Positions 21,601 to 30,912 of a stretch of DNA of 64,000 bases are shown here, piece after piece. Position 1 is the first letter of the stretch. Each line of letters begins with the position of its first letter. Origin of the DNA: Argyresthia goedartella (taxonomy: Eukaryota; Arthropoda; Insecta; Lepidoptera; Argyresthiidae). Made by a program: the position numbers and the translations under genes. Under the pieces are notes generated by a model. That model was not told the DNA's origin and did not search any database. It saw only the letters and a program-made list of their open reading frames with translations. The DNA lies in NCBI GenBank assembly GCA_949825045.1, contig OX463810.1:31382201-31446200 (forward strand). The letters run 5' to 3'.

Positions 21601-22826
21601 TTGACCCTCAAGGATTGCTGAGGGTAGGAGGTCGGCTGCGGAATGCCAGCCTGCCTTATGCGGCTCGCCACCCATTGTTACTCCCTAGGAAAGGGAAGTT
21701 GGCCGAACTGTTGATACAGGATCGACACATTCGGAATGGGCATATCGGATGCCACGCCTTGATGGCGTTTCTCCAGCGCGAGTTCTGGATTCTATCGGGA
21801 AGACGCTTAGTGCGTAGCGTCGTATTTCGGTGCCTGCCTTGTTATCGGGCCAAGGCGGCTACGATGCAGCCCCAGATGGGCGATTTGCCCTCGGATAGGG
21901 TTAACGAAATCCGGCCCTTTGCGGGTGTCGGAACGGATTTCGCGGGACCATTCATGGTCAAGTCTTCACAGCTACGGAACGCCAGATTAGTGAAGGCATA
22001 CCTGTGCGTCTTCGTGTGCTTGGCCACGAAGGCAGTCCACTTGGAGGTGGTCAGTGACCTCACTACAGAGGCATTTATCGCTTGTCTAGATTGGTTCGTC
22101 TCACGAAGGGGCCTCCCGACATTAATCCGTTCGGACAACGGCACAAATTTTGTCGGAGCCAGGCGATATCTGCAGGAGGTCACTCAATTCCTGAACGGTA
22201 ACCAGGACGCCATCGGTACGGCTTGCTCCCGACGAGGGATTGAATGGGTTTTCAGTCCGCCGGGATGTCCTCATTGGGGAGGAATTTTTGAGGCTGCGGT
22301 TAAATCGGCTAAGTCGCACCTGACGAGGATCATCGGTGAGACCTCTCTACGCTTTGAAGAGCTTGCGACGCTGTTCTGTAAAATTGAAATGACACTGAAC
22401 TCGCGTCCGTTGTGCCCGCTCAGTTCGGATCCAAATGATTTGGAAGCGTTGACGCCGGGTCACTTCCTGATAGGTCAGTCCCTTAACGCCCTGCCAGAAT
22501 ACCCATTCGGTGATGTTAAGTTAAGTCGGTTAACTAGGTGGCAGATGTTGCAGCAGATGGCTCAAGATTTTTGGAAACGGTGGTCCCTTGAGTACTTGCA
22601 CATCTTGCAGCAGCGCCTTAAGTGGACTGACCGGACGAGCCCCCCTCAAGTCGGTGATTTGGTGCTGATTAAGGATGCGAACCTGCCATCATTGAGATGG
22701 AGACGAGGACGGATCGTCAATTTGTACACGGGTCGGGATGGCACGCCTCGATCAGCAGAAGTCAAGGTGGGGGACTCGGTCCTCAAGAGAGCGGTTGCAA
22801 CACTTTCTCGCCTTGCTATTGATTAG
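18621..22826 (+). CDS. pol: BEL/Pao pol polyprotein (protease, RT, RNase H, integrase)
   Basis: An open frame of 1401 codons. Aspartic protease: ALLDSGAQ at about residue 148. RT: FVADIRMMF at about 473 and YVDDI at about 548, so all three catalytic aspartates are present. However, the segment between ELNT and SSPYLA is about four residues shorter than in BEL relatives, and the expected Tyr-Gly pair of the motif preceding YVDD is missing. RNase H: FCDASEKGYG at about 725 and TDSQIV. Integrase: H-H-C-C zinc fold at about 1035-1075, TDFAGP (1105), SDNGTNF (1170) and FEAAVKS (1222) giving D-D-E. A DUF5641-like C-terminus (VGDLVLIKD..LPSLRWRRGRI) ends at 1401. The ATG at 18,621 overlaps the end of gag by 13 bp. 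The true product is probably a gag-pol fusion. Confidence 0.9.
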   Translation: MAPMSGAKAGSPPPSVPPCPSLWEANREANSRMSPPFLERPRLDPLSPLHPRWPPGTPFTVRYGRVPGQRGAYYAGWDPLMYIRSDMPPVAYQQPSYQADGGPSGFVSRYGHAAHLQGAATPQTVMLPTASVIAWSSDGKSCVARALLDSGAQGCLVSCNLVRRLGISVREYPHSIRGIGNTEVGSVKGVCRITLSSRVDSSVNLTVTALVMPNVMGSHPHVRLSPSVRQLVAGLSLADPEYDIPGPVDILLGVDALGYLLVPGVHVLQATGLVSVNTRLGHAVMGPVMPAAPRLATRSPLFGSVLSEVIQKFWEVEEPPTVRRLDPVEEECEQFYRNNTGRLRSGRFLTRLPFRSDRPPLGSSHHAAETRLLSMERRMKRDGIFRQKYVDFMREYESLGHMSVSGIDWKREDHCFLPHHAVLRTPEGKIRVVFDGSASTSNGMNLNQCLHSGPKLNHDIADVITRFRRHNVVFVADIRMMFRKTVIHHDDRRYQLILWRESPDQPIRVYELNTNTSSPYLAIRTLRELADRERLNFPRGAAILEPDLYVDDICTGADSVEEALARRDELVELLRGGGYELRKWMSNSPELLTGLPDDYQQDPHIFENLENPNMFSVLGVQYQPVSDMFSYRVELDSPKVWTKRNVLSTVARTFDPNGWITPVTFQLKCFMQQLWSAELKWDDPIGGSLSSEWDSFFSTLPGINRISLPRRLVPTKRYTATLHGFCDASEKGYGAAVYLRTVDSSGEVYVRLVMAKSKVAPLRTRLTIPKLELSGAALLTRLLNHTMTVLRGSIALEDTVYAWTDSQIVLCWLKASVHKLEIFVANRVSQILTSEVPLIWRHVPWEMNPAHCASRGCHAPELVGHPLWWGPKWLTQAESDWPMSPRVTTANGALTVGVCTTQPEPKEEFSLLERYSSLDKLVNVTAWICRFARNCRNSEAQRVRIQVLTPRERNHALFALVRNVQTVHFKSELDILRRGRVQLKGAVARLNPFIDPQGLLRVGGRLRNASLPYAARHPLLLPRKGKLAELLIQDRHIRNGHIGCHALMAFLQREFWILSGRRLVRSVVFRCLPCYRAKAATMQPQMGDLPSDRVNEIRPFAGVGTDFAGPFMVKSSQLRNARLVKAYLCVFVCLATKAVHLEVVSDLTTEAFIACLDWFVSRRGLPTLIRSDNGTNFVGARRYLQEVTQFLNGNQDAIGTACSRRGIEWVFSPPGCPHWGGIFEAAVKSAKSHLTRIIGETSLRFEELATLFCKIEMTLNSRPLCPLSSDPNDLEALTPGHFLIGQSLNALPEYPFGDVKLSRLTRWQMLQQMAQDFWKRWSLEYLHILQQRLKWTDRTSPPQVGDLVLIKDANLPSLRWRRGRIVNLYTGRDGTPRSAEVKVGDSVLKRAVATLSRLAID
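18874..18899. repeat. 26-bp perfect palindrome inside pol
   Basis: CTGATATGCCACC is followed directly by its exact reverse complement GGTGGCATATCAG. It lies in the pre-protease part of pol. It may be chance, a recombination scar or an RNA structure. Confidence 0.7.
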
Positions 22827-22827
22827 G

Positions 22828-22847
22828 GACAGGTTCGGGCCTGTCCG
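22828..22847 (+). repeat. Stem-loop just upstream of the 3' LTR
   Basis: GGACAGG TTCGGG CCTGTCC forms a 7-bp GC-rich stem two bases after the pol stop codon. It lies in the short gap (22,827-22,858) where the polypurine tract should be. The best candidate tract is the imperfect CCGGGCGGG. Confidence 0.6.
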
Positions 22848-22858
22848 GGCGGGTGACT

Positions 22859-23439
22859 GTTTAATATTTATGCGTCGGAAACGCACCGGTTTTTTGTTGC
22901 GCGAATCGATCGCGAGTAATCGAGACATCACTAGCAAAAACGGACCGCAGATGTCACTCGTACCGGAACGAGATGTAAAATTGGTCTCATCGGGAGAATA
23001 ACATGGCGGCTCGGGCCCCGTGGCATTGATGGTATTTCGGTGTACCAATTATCATACAGGCATCGGGCCTGGTCGGAGTGTAAATCTACCTCATAGCGTC
23101 GGGCTATTGATCGTAATTAGATTCGCGTCAGCGGTCAAGTGATTCGTGGTGAAGGTTGAAGTTGTACGGTCTCCAACTCGTCGTATCGGTAGCGGCGACT
23201 CCACGTATCGGCAGCAGCACGCCGGCGAACAGCGTCGGCCAGCAATGATAGTGATTCGACTCCTATCCTATCCCAAACTGTGCCCCTTTCCCGAATTCCC
23301 GTCTCGAATCGAGCTTTCGATTTCCTGTCTACGGAGACAAAGGTCAGTAAAAATTCATCAATTCTTTTCTCTCACGTGCGGCAAAAGGCACATCCCCCTC
23401 AGGATTCCACGCCGTTCGGTAGGCGTGGGAAATTAAACA
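22859..23439 (+). repeat. BEL/Pao 3' LTR
   Basis: 581 bp, TGTTTAATAT..AAATTAAACA. Same as the 5' LTR except for 7 substitutions and the missing 22-bp segment. Followed by the ATATT target duplication. Confidence 0.95.
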
Positions 23440-24185
23440 ATATTATTAATCGTTGAATTCCCAATAGCGGTGCTTGTCATCTTACCCTTATTAACATAAG
23501 AAGTTTCCTGATTAGTCTGTTCAATAAACACACCTGAGACGCATATATTATAAGCTAACAATGTAGCTACAATTTTTCTATATTTTTTAAACAGTTACAA
23601 CGTATCCTGAGTCTAAGTAAAGTTATGAATACATTTATTCATCTTCTGTGTCTTCTTTCTTTGCCTTTTCCCATTATTTGGGGTTAGCCCTCCTCGTTCT
23701 CATGTGCCAGGTTGGTCGATCCTGGACGAAGAGACAACCTCTTCGTTCAACTGGTCTTATTAATTATCCTTTGATATGGTGGACCACCAAGTAGCAAGCG
23801 GGTGACCTCTGCTCCTCTTGTTGTTAGGTAGTGCGAGGGCTTTCTCCACGACATGATCTTCGTCGCGTGTCATGACATCAGGCGGGATTTCTTGAGTTTG
23901 TTGGCGATGTGGACGACCTTTTAGCTTCCTCTGATGTGTTCGTTACGAATTTTATCGAGTCTCGTCACGCCGGCCGCCCATCTTAGCATGTTCGGTCCTC
24001 ATCGAGCTGCGTTTTCTGCCAAAGTTTGAAAAGGGTTCTCTTCTCTTTTACAAGTTAATTTAATTTAATCCGTCTACCACGTGGGATCTTTATTGTGGCT
24101 AAGCTCACCCTTTGACAATTCTAGGATCTTTGCTGCTTCTTGGTTACACTTGTTCTCGAAGTTGGATAGAATTTTTAAGTTTTTA
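23440..24185. other. Unclassified repeat remnant
   Basis: After ATATT at 23,440-23,444 the sequence contains CCTTTTCCCATTATTTGGGG (23,664-23,683) and further moderately GC-rich text to 24,010. This recalls the antisense of some lepidopteran RTE-like LINE 3' regions. There is no open frame and the assignment is tentative. Confidence 0.25.
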
Positions 24186-24189
24186 CTTT

Positions 24190-24860
24190 AAGTATTTAAA
24201 TGAATGACGAGCCTTTAGACCTGGTACAGTCGACTAAATTCTTGGGTATTAATCTAGATTCACAATTGCAATGGGGTCCTCATACATCATATATAGCTGG
24301 AAGGTTGAGCTCTGCAGATTTTGCTGTATGAAAAATTAGACAGTTTACTGATGAAGCCACTGCAAGATTAGTATATTTCAGTAACTTTCACAGCATTATG
24401 TCATATGGCATTCTGTTGTGGGGTAAAGCCGCAGACATACAATCGGTATTTGTTTTACAGAACAGAGCAATTCGTTAAATATATGAAAACTTATTGTACG
24501 TTCGGATAATATTAACACCCTTGTCAAAAATTGCGATGCACATAATTAAAAATAAAAATAAAAACTGAATCTATCAATATTTTGGTTGCAGAAGGTTAAT
24601 GGTTGATTTGTCAACTGTATACGCTTTTATGATCAGTTACCAGAGGGAATAGATCAATTACCCACCCAAAGGTTTAAAACATTTATTAACGCTAATCTCA
24701 TAAGGAAAGCCTATTACACTATTAATGACTATGTTAAGGACAAAACTTCATGGCCTCAATGCCCCAAACTCTATGATAATGATAATAATTATTAACGTAA
24801 CGTTTACAAATGCAATAATATAATTTAATAGTCTGGTAATATAATTAAATGTACAAAAGT
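24190..24860 (+). mobile_element. CR1-like LINE, ORF2 C-terminal fragment
   Basis: The plus strand translates to DLVQSTKFLGINLDSQLQWG near 24,220, then LVYFSNFHSIMSYGILLWGKAAD (24,365-24,440). After a gap come YDQLPEGIDQLPTQRFKTF and YYTINDYVKDKTSWP (24,630-24,760), the end of the protein. It has in-frame stops and an internal deletion. Its closest relative in the window is the LINE at 36.9-38.8 kb. Confidence 0.7.
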
Positions 24861-25210
24861 GCTATGTGGGGTGACTCATTTTTTTTTTGTTTAAATGTAG
24901 AATACCAAGAATTACCAAGAGACTAGAGTTTATGGTCATGCTCACTAAATTGTATTTTCTTGTGGTGGTTCTGTTGACCGGGTTGCTCCCCTCCCTCAAA
25001 GATGGCAAGGGGGTGATGGCTGGTGCTTAAGTCATACTCGCGAACGGGTGCTGCTTGGGGGGACTTATCCAGTCTGGTTTCTCATAAGTTATGTTCATTA
25101 CAGCTTGTCTTAGTTCTTATTTATTTATTTTGTTAGATTGTTGTTTGTAGACATCTTATTGGCACTTATGGATACAATTTTAGAATATTAATATTAAATT
25201 TGATAATATT
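24861..25210. other. Unannotated region
   Basis: AT-rich with one moderately GC-rich patch (24,960-25,080, GACCGGGTTGCTCCCCTCCC..). No frame or repeat partner is recognised. It may be LINE 3' UTR. Confidence 0.3.
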
Positions 25211-25605
25211 GTCATAAGATTAGATTATCTGTAAATTTTACATTGTAATCGCTGACGGTCCGTACGTAGTCGTTGCCAACAATTATGTTCGGTACATTTA
25301 AAGGAGCGATTCGTCATGTTCTTGGTCTTGGACATGTTCACCCTGAGACTGACTGTCAGAGAAGCTTCATGCAGTTCTGCGAGCATTTGTTGGAGATCTG
25401 AGACGCATTCGGCGATGAGAATGAGATCATCCGCGAACCTGAGATGCGACATGAGCGCCCCGTTTATGTTGACTCATCTCTCGCTCCAATCAAACGTCTT
25501 CATAATATCCTCCAGAATATTGGTGAATAATTTGGGTAAGAGAGTGTCACCCTGTCGGACGCCCCGGTCTTTGGCCACAGAGTCGGTGTTTCTATGTATG
25601 CGCAT
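25210..25605 (-). mobile_element. RTE-type LINE fragment, RT palm
   Basis: The minus strand encodes, in broken frames, a GVRQGDTL-like stretch (about 25,535-25,565) and then HLRFADDLILIAE with the catalytic Asp-Asp (25,390-25,450) and the following LTVSLRVNMSKTKNM. The HLRFADD and MSKTK text is typical of RTE-clade endonuclease-RT proteins. It is truncated on both sides, and the mariner at 25,611 abuts it. Confidence 0.7.
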
Positions 25606-25610
25606 ATATA

Positions 25611-26928
25611 CATAGTCAGGTCATAAGTTCTGTCACATGTGCAATATGAAATAATTTAGACATGTTTATTATTTATGTAAACATTTATATAGCAAAATGA
25701 ACTTAATAAAACATAGATTCTAATGGTAATAAAGTTTATTCAAAATGACCCCCGCGATTTTGAATACAGGCCTTTATTCTGCGCGGCCAGTCGTCTATCG
25801 CAGCACGAACGAGGTCCATGTTAATATCGGCGGCTGCCTTAATCAAGGATGCCTTGAGTGACTCCAAATCAGGATGAGGCTTTGAGCAGGCCTTTTCCTC
25901 CAAGTGTTGCTATATCTTGTAATCTAACGGACTCAAATCTGGACTGGAGGAGGGCCAGTCTTCGTGCCGGATGAAGTCGATTTCACGCGCCGCCAGCCAG
26001 TCTTGTGTGCTTTTCGCTCTATGAGCTGGCGCAGAATCTTGTTGGAATACCCAGTGCCTGTTATTAAACATGGTATGAGAAACAGGTTCCACAAGGTTCT
26101 TGAGGACTGTATTTTGATACACAACTGCATTCGTTTTTACGCCTTTCTCACAAAAATGTACCTCAGTTAAGCCCCAATAACAGACTCCCAACCAAACCAT
26201 GAGCGAGGATGGAAAATGACCTCGGTGGACACGCGGAATACGGTTGCTCGCTTCTTCACTGCTGTGTGCGTACACCTTATCATTTTGTTTGTTGTAGCTC
26301 TCTTCCACGGTGAAAATTTTTTCATCCGAAAAAGGAATTTCCCGATGCTTTTTTCCCGCGTACCGCTTCAACAAAGCGCGGCATCTCTTCAGTCTCAGGT
26401 CCATTAAGCGAGCGTCCAAACGATGTCCTGTTTTTCTTCGATATGCCCTAAGCCCTTAGTCTTCATTTAACACCCTTTTCACATCAATCACCGTGGTCCT
26501 GCTTAACCCCATCTGAAGGGCCAACAGTTTCTGCTTACGTATGGGATTTCTTTGAATTCGCGCCTTCACAGCTTTTATCACTGCTGGAGTCCTAACAGAG
26601 CGAGGGCGACCACTTCTTGACCTATCATCTACACTAGAGTCTTCATTGTATCGTTTTATGGTATGATAAACGAATCTTTTGGTTATATTCAAATTTTTCA
26701 GTAAGTCGAAAATCTGAATTGGCGCGTAAGTGCAACGATGCAACGCAATAAATGCGACACGGTCTTCTTTAAGTGTCCACTCCATATTTAAAAATGAGGA
26801 AAATTCTAAAAAGTACACATTTTTATTTTCATGAAAAATTCGAAATTCGAATTCAATAAACTTTTTTGTGGCCAGCGTTCTAAATTCAAAAGTTTTTGTT
26901 GTGTGACAGAACTTATGACCTGACTGTG
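25611..26928 (-). mobile_element. mariner (DD37D, maT-like) transposon
   Basis: 1318 bp with 27-bp terminal inverted repeats (CATAGTCAGGTCATAAGTTC.. and CACAGTCAGGTCATAAGTTC.., one mismatch). It is flanked by TA on both sides (25,609-25,610 and 26,929-26,930), the target duplication of the Tc1/mariner superfamily. The right TA is followed by a (TA)n run to about 26,950. The size and ends are complete. The single gene is on the minus strand. Confidence 0.95.
25736..26785 (-). pseudogene. mariner transposase with two nonsense codons
   Basis: A single minus-strand frame of about 349 codons, the family's normal length, starts at the ATG at 26,785 (MEWTLKEDRVAF). An N-terminal helix-turn-helix pair is visible (FDLLKNLNITKRFVYHTIKRY; GRPRSVRTPAVIKAV; RTTVIDVKRVL). 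Catalytic residues are FSDEKIF, QQDSAPAH and SPLDY, with 37 residues between the second and third Asp, the DD37D spacing of the maT group. Two codons have become stops: after VLNED (where Leu is expected) at about 26,453-26,455, and after LDYKI (where Trp is expected) at about 25,907-25,909. No frameshift was seen, so the copy is recently dead. Confidence 0.9.
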
Positions 26929-27075
26929 TATATATATATATATATATATACACATATTGATACGTTGTATTTAAGTAATTGTGTATGCAGTCTATTTCAA
27001 GTAATTAGGGTTAGGTTAGGTTTGTATTGTTTGTATTGTAAGTAGTATAGAATATATATTCAAAATAAATGCGTG
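26929..27075. other. (TA)n run and AT-rich spacer
   Basis: The TA run at 26,929-26,950 is the mariner target side. Then AT-rich sequence with a short TTAGGGTTAGGTTAGG stretch at about 27,005. No gene. Confidence 0.5.
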
Positions 27076-27079
27076 CATA

Positions 27080-29142
27080 GAATGAACATGCTCATATACA
27101 ATATAACGTGTGATCATAGTGATGCTATATTACATTTCGACATGAATAATTTTATTCATAACTTTACTTTGACTCAGGATAGCTACATTGTTAGCGTATA
27201 ATATACGCGACACAAGTGTAAATACTTTAACACAGTCGCCTTCACTTTTAGTTAGTATTCGTACCAATAGCAGTGGTTTAAACTAGATTGTTCGACAAAA
27301 GAGGACCCCTCAAAACATAAGAATTTTTTTAAAAAATAAGCAGGGGTTTTTTGGCAATCAAATGACAAATACTAGGACAAAGGGTAAGCCCCACTTAAAC
27401 ATTTCCCATCATAACATGCAGGGGCTTCCTGGCAAACAATTTGTATCAGAATTATTTCTTAATAATTCTGACACCGATGTTATTTGTGTTACAAAGGACT
27501 GGTTATAAGGAAACATGATGTCTCTTAACATAAACAATTACAAAATTGTCAGTTATTACAATAGAAATACTGCTAAGAGAGGTAGTTCTTTAATCTTAGC
27601 TGTATAGTATTATAATCTGTGATCTTAGTAAAAAATAATATTAAGGTGAAACAAGGGAAAGATATTCTTGCACTTACTGTAGAAAGACAAATAGAAGTAA
27701 CCTGTGTTGAGTTGGATAGCCATATTATTGTTTGCGTCTACAGACCTCCGAGAGATGAAAAAGGCCATGGCAATTTTGAAATATTCAAAAAAAAATATGG
27801 AGGAAGTCCTCATTAAACTTTGTAGTAACAGGAAAAAGTTAATTATTTGTGGCTTTCTTAATGAAGATTTGCTTGTAGATACAACAATGAAACAACGATT
27901 AATAACTCTGTTCAAATCATTTAAATTATGTCATGTATTTCTAGAGCCAACTAGAATTACACTTACCAGCCAAACTTGCTTAGATAACGTTTTTTATGAC
28001 TGTGCATTCACAAGTAAAAATGTAATTAACGGCTTACCTTCCGATCACAGTGGTCAAACAGTTTCATTCCCAATTGCTAGTAAAAATAAGACTGATCCAT
28101 CATTTTATAGGCCTATTACATCCCATAGACTAGAGACGAATATGAAAAACTTAGATATAAATTTGCCAGTACCGGATTTTGATGAACAGAACCCTAAAAT
28201 ACTCTATTCTGACTTCTTCAACATTATTCAAACAGAATTCGATACAATTTTTAAATTAAAGAAAGTCAGTTCCAATAACGGTAAATCCAAATTTAATGAC
28301 TGGGCAACATTTGGAATTCGTAGAAGTAGAGCTATCTTGTATGACCTTTATGAACAAAAAACCTATAACTTTGATATAAAATTTCAGGACTATGTTAAAA
28401 AATATTCCAAAACTTTCAAGTTGCTTTGTAGAACTGCAAAAACTTTACACAATAATAGAAAAATAATAATAAAAATAGAATGAAAACGGTTTGGCAAGTT
28501 ATAAACCGTAAAACTGGCAAAGTTATACCAAGGGACAATGATTTCTGCTAAAAGATAGGTGATAATGTTGTTAAATCCAATGCTGAGGTAGCTCGAGCTT
28601 TTGAAACATTCTTCACCAATGTACCCTTACTTACAACAGAGCGTCCAAATTCATCTCCGTATGAAGCAGAGCCTTTGTTAAAAAACGGCACTAGCAGCAG
28701 TAATGTAAATTTTAAATTTCATTACGTATATACCCAGGATATTGCCAAAACGTACTTAACTTAAAAAATATTGAAGACCTGTGGGGTATATCAGTCAAAG
28801 TCATTGGTTGAATCATACTAGTTATAGCTCCACACCTAGCTTATTATATATATATTATTGAATTAATGTGTTGACGATGGAGCTTTCCCAGACCTCATGA
28901 AACACAGTAACCTGATACGTCTGTTCAAGTCGGGAAACAAGGGTGATCCTTCAAATTTCAGACTAATATCTGTTCTTCCAGCACTAAGTAAAATTTTTGA
29001 AAAGATTATACTCAATCAAATGCTCTAACACTTCAACCGTACAAAACAACTCCACGCCAAACAATACGGTTTCACTAGGAGTAAATTGACTACTGATGCC
29101 GGTATTACCCTTATATATCATATTTATTCTGCATGGGAAGCC
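27080..29142 (+). mobile_element. CR1-like LINE copy, 5' and 3' truncated
   Basis: Closely matches 52,950-54,980 of the near full-length copy. It holds the end of ORF1 (27,085-27,280), the ORF2 endonuclease start (27,360-27,510, NISHHNMQGLPGKQ), a long linker frame (27,704-28,483) and the upstream part of RT to 29,142. It stops abruptly at GCCGCAC where the fold-back element begins. The endonuclease segment that normally reads TEHWL here reads TKDWL followed by a stop, so it is dead. About 50 small differences from the sister copy are visible. Confidence 0.85.
27704..28483 (+). pseudogene. LINE ORF2 linker region, degenerate
   Basis: The longest intact stretch of this LINE copy, 259 codons. 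It covers the end of the endonuclease (LIICGFLNEDLLVDTTMKQRL, where active copies should have a GDFN-like motif, and TCLDNVFYDC..GLPSDHSGQTVSF) and the spacer before RT (FNDWATFGIRRSRAILYDLYEQK). Only a gene fragment: it has no RT core of its own. Confidence 0.7.
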
Positions 29143-29144
29143 GC

Positions 29145-29395
29145 ACACTTCGCTGCGCTCGCCCCTCTAGTCTTCACCTAAGCTACCGCAGTGTTTGCCC
29201 TGATATTTCGTTTGCAATTCAAGTTTAAACCACTTTACTATTTAACAGATTTAACCGTTAGTTTATCAACTAACGCGTCATATAGTAAGCAGTACGCTAC
29301 AGTTTACTATCTGTCGATAGTTGACCAACTAACGAGAACAAAAACGTTAGTTTATCAACTGACGGTTTTGACAATCTTACGGTGACATATATAAG
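29145..29395. mobile_element. Fold-back repeat, copy 2 (right half only)
   Basis: Shares the spacer (CGCTGCGCTCGCC..CTCTAGTCTTCACCTAAGCT) and right arm (GCAATTCAAGTTTAAACCA..AAGCAGTACG) with the element at 1-370, then the same GACGGTTTTGACAATCTTAC..GTGACATATA tail. The left arm is missing; the LINE ends there instead. Confidence 0.75.
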
Positions 29396-29397
29396 CA

Positions 29398-29590
29398 TAA
29401 TTTTTTTAAATTATATATAAACATAAACATTTATATACACCCTGCTTCTGACCCTACACCAGGATACCCTGTGGTCGTGGGAACCAGAAACAGCGACATC
29501 ACATATATATAAACATCGAGCCGGGGATCGAACCCGGACCCCACGCACGCATGGTAGGTGGGCAGAGCCACTACCTCAGCTCCACAGAGG
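29398..29590 (-). mobile_element. tRNA-derived SINE, full copy 2
   Basis: Read on the minus strand: CCTCTGTGGAGCTGAGGTAG.., GGCTCTGCCCACC, a B box within CCGGGTTCGATCCCCGG (complement of 29,521-29,537), then ATGTCGCTGTTTCTGGTTCC and the CCTGGTGTAGGGTCAGAAGC tail ending in AAATGTTTATG repeats. Confidence 0.85.
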
Positions 29591-30050
29591 TAGTATGGTG
29601 TTGTTCGTAGACTGAAGTTAAGTGTTGGTGAATAAGAAAGAGCTGGTACACAGGAACCAAAGTGTAGAGAATGGAGTTTTTATCTCAAGGTTTAAAAAGG
29701 TTTCAATTTTTTAGTAATGCACAGGTGATATGAGCCGATGTGGTGTTTAGGTTGTGTGTGTGTGCATGTGCTGGGTAATATTGTTAGAGTACATTTGGCT
29801 TTATTTCTTACTTTTATTTATATTGAACGATTAAAAATTTCTTTTAAAAACACACAGTTGTCCCTCTGCCACCACGTATGAGAAAAGGGGTGACGCTATG
29901 TTGTACTTCAGTAGAAATTCATGCTATTAGTATAGCATGAATTTCTACTGGCTGAGTGACATATAAGGTGAGAGCAGTTTTAGTTGAGTTGGTTGGTTAT
30001 TTTTCACTTTTTTGTATTTACGACGTTACGACTAAAAAACAAATCCAGCT
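29591..30050. other. Unannotated region
   Basis: AT-rich with a GT-rich patch near 29,750-29,775. No gene recognised. It contains the hairpin at 29,909-29,950. Confidence 0.4.
29909..29950. repeat. Perfect 19-bp hairpin with TAGT loop
   Basis: CAGTAGAAATTCATGCTAT (29,909-29,927) is the exact reverse complement of 29,932-29,950. The shape (19-bp arms, 4-nt loop) is the same as at 258-299, with unrelated sequence. Too short for a canonical insect pre-microRNA. Confidence 0.85.
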
Positions 30051-30055
30051 CCAAA

Positions 30056-30290
30056 GTTAATACTTGTCAAGACGAATCAAAGGAGACCAAACTCAAGGGG
30101 GATGCGTCATTTTATTACAGAGTTTCCATGGACACCTTCCGGCTCTGTCATCAGACCCTGGATATCATCTAGGACCAGAGTACTTGTCCAAAGAAATCCT
30201 ACGAGGCCAAGCTGAAAGGGGTTGCGTCATTTTATTACAGGGTCTCTATGGCCACCTTACAGCACATTTAAGACCAGAGTAGACCAGAGA
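30056..30290 (+). repeat. Two diverged ~120-bp tandem units
   Basis: GATGCGTCATTTTATTACAG..TCCATGGACACCTT..CAGAGTACTTGTC in unit 1 is paralleled by GTTGCGTCATTTTATTACAG..TCTATGGCCACCTT..CAGAGTA in unit 2. Both give short frames with similar peptides. No family recognised. Confidence 0.6.
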
Positions 30291-30463
30291 GACATAAGTA
30301 AATAAATAAATAAATTTTAAATGAGAATCTTACACAAATCGAACTAGGCCCATAGGAAACTCAATAAGTCTTGTCTTATGGGTACTAGACGACGATATAT
30401 GTATTAGAGATAAATACTTATGTAAATACATAGAAAACATCCTAGACTAAGAAACAAATATTC

Positions 30464-30733
30464 ATGTTTGTCATTCAAGTACTATCATTACGTCAACTAT
30501 TTATCTTTAACACTTTAATCTTGCAACACCAATTAACACCACACAATCCGAACACCAAGCGACGCAAAGACAAAATATGTAATATTCCCCTACCTCGTTT
30601 AACTTTCACAAAACGCTTTAATCTATATATTGGTCCTTTTCTTTATAATCAGTATAACAATACTGAATACATCTATCCACTGGCACTTCATGAATGTAAG
30701 CACAAAATACGCAAATACTTGTTTAACCTATAG
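30464..30733 (+). pseudogene. LINE ORF2 C-terminal fragment (probable)
   Basis: An 89-codon frame whose end (LTFTKRFNLYIGPFLYNQYNN..YPLALHECKHKIRKYLFNL) resembles the last residues of CR1/Jockey-type ORF2 proteins, where a Tyr/Asn-rich segment precedes a basic helix. The upstream RT is not visible. Assignment is by resemblance only. Confidence 0.4.
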
Positions 30734-30791
30734 CGATACTGAAAAGCTTATTTCACCTTTTTCCTGTTAGGTAGGTAATATTCATCTCACA

Positions 30792-30853
30792 TATACACAC
30801 ACACACACACACACATACACACACATACACATACACACACACACACATACACA

Positions 30854-30894
<41 letters not shown>

Positions 30895-30912
30895 GCACGC
30901 GCACACACACAC
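30792..30912. repeat. (CA)n microsatellite
   Basis: About 120 bp of CA repeats with scattered TACA interruptions and two CGCGCACGCG variants near the right end. Confidence 0.95.

Larger units (their letters stand above)
15858..23439 (+). mobile_element. Complete BEL/Pao LTR retrotransposon
   Basis: The 7582-bp element has LTRs at 15,858-16,460 and 22,859-23,439, 5-bp duplications (ATATT), a primer-binding site, gag and pol. The order protease, RT, RNase H, integrase and C-terminal DUF5641-like domain is BEL/Pao. By hand alignment the LTRs differ by 7 substitutions plus one 22-bp indel over about 580 aligned bases (about 1.2 percent), so the insertion is fairly recent. It landed in or beside a CR1-like LINE fragment. 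Pol is a single open frame, but gag carries a frameshift and a stop, so this copy is not autonomous. Confidence 0.95.

Noticed and set aside
18689..21671. Many minus-strand frames of 60-179 codons
   Set aside because: Shadows of the open BEL pol frame; no domain of their own.
22828..22847. Bacterial-type terminator hairpin
   Set aside because: Eukaryotic retroelement context, no T run after the stem.
27003..27022. TTAGGGTTAGGTTAGG as a telomere repeat
   Set aside because: Only about three imperfect units, flanked by ordinary AT-rich DNA and LINEs; no array of the insect TTAGG type.
29521..29591. A tRNA gene
   Set aside because: It has an A/B-box head but no full cloverleaf with paired acceptor stem, and the same unit with a shared tail recurs elsewhere, so it is a SINE.
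29909..29950. A microRNA precursor
   Set aside because: Perfect 19-bp stem with a 4-nt loop is too short and too perfect for an animal pre-miRNA.
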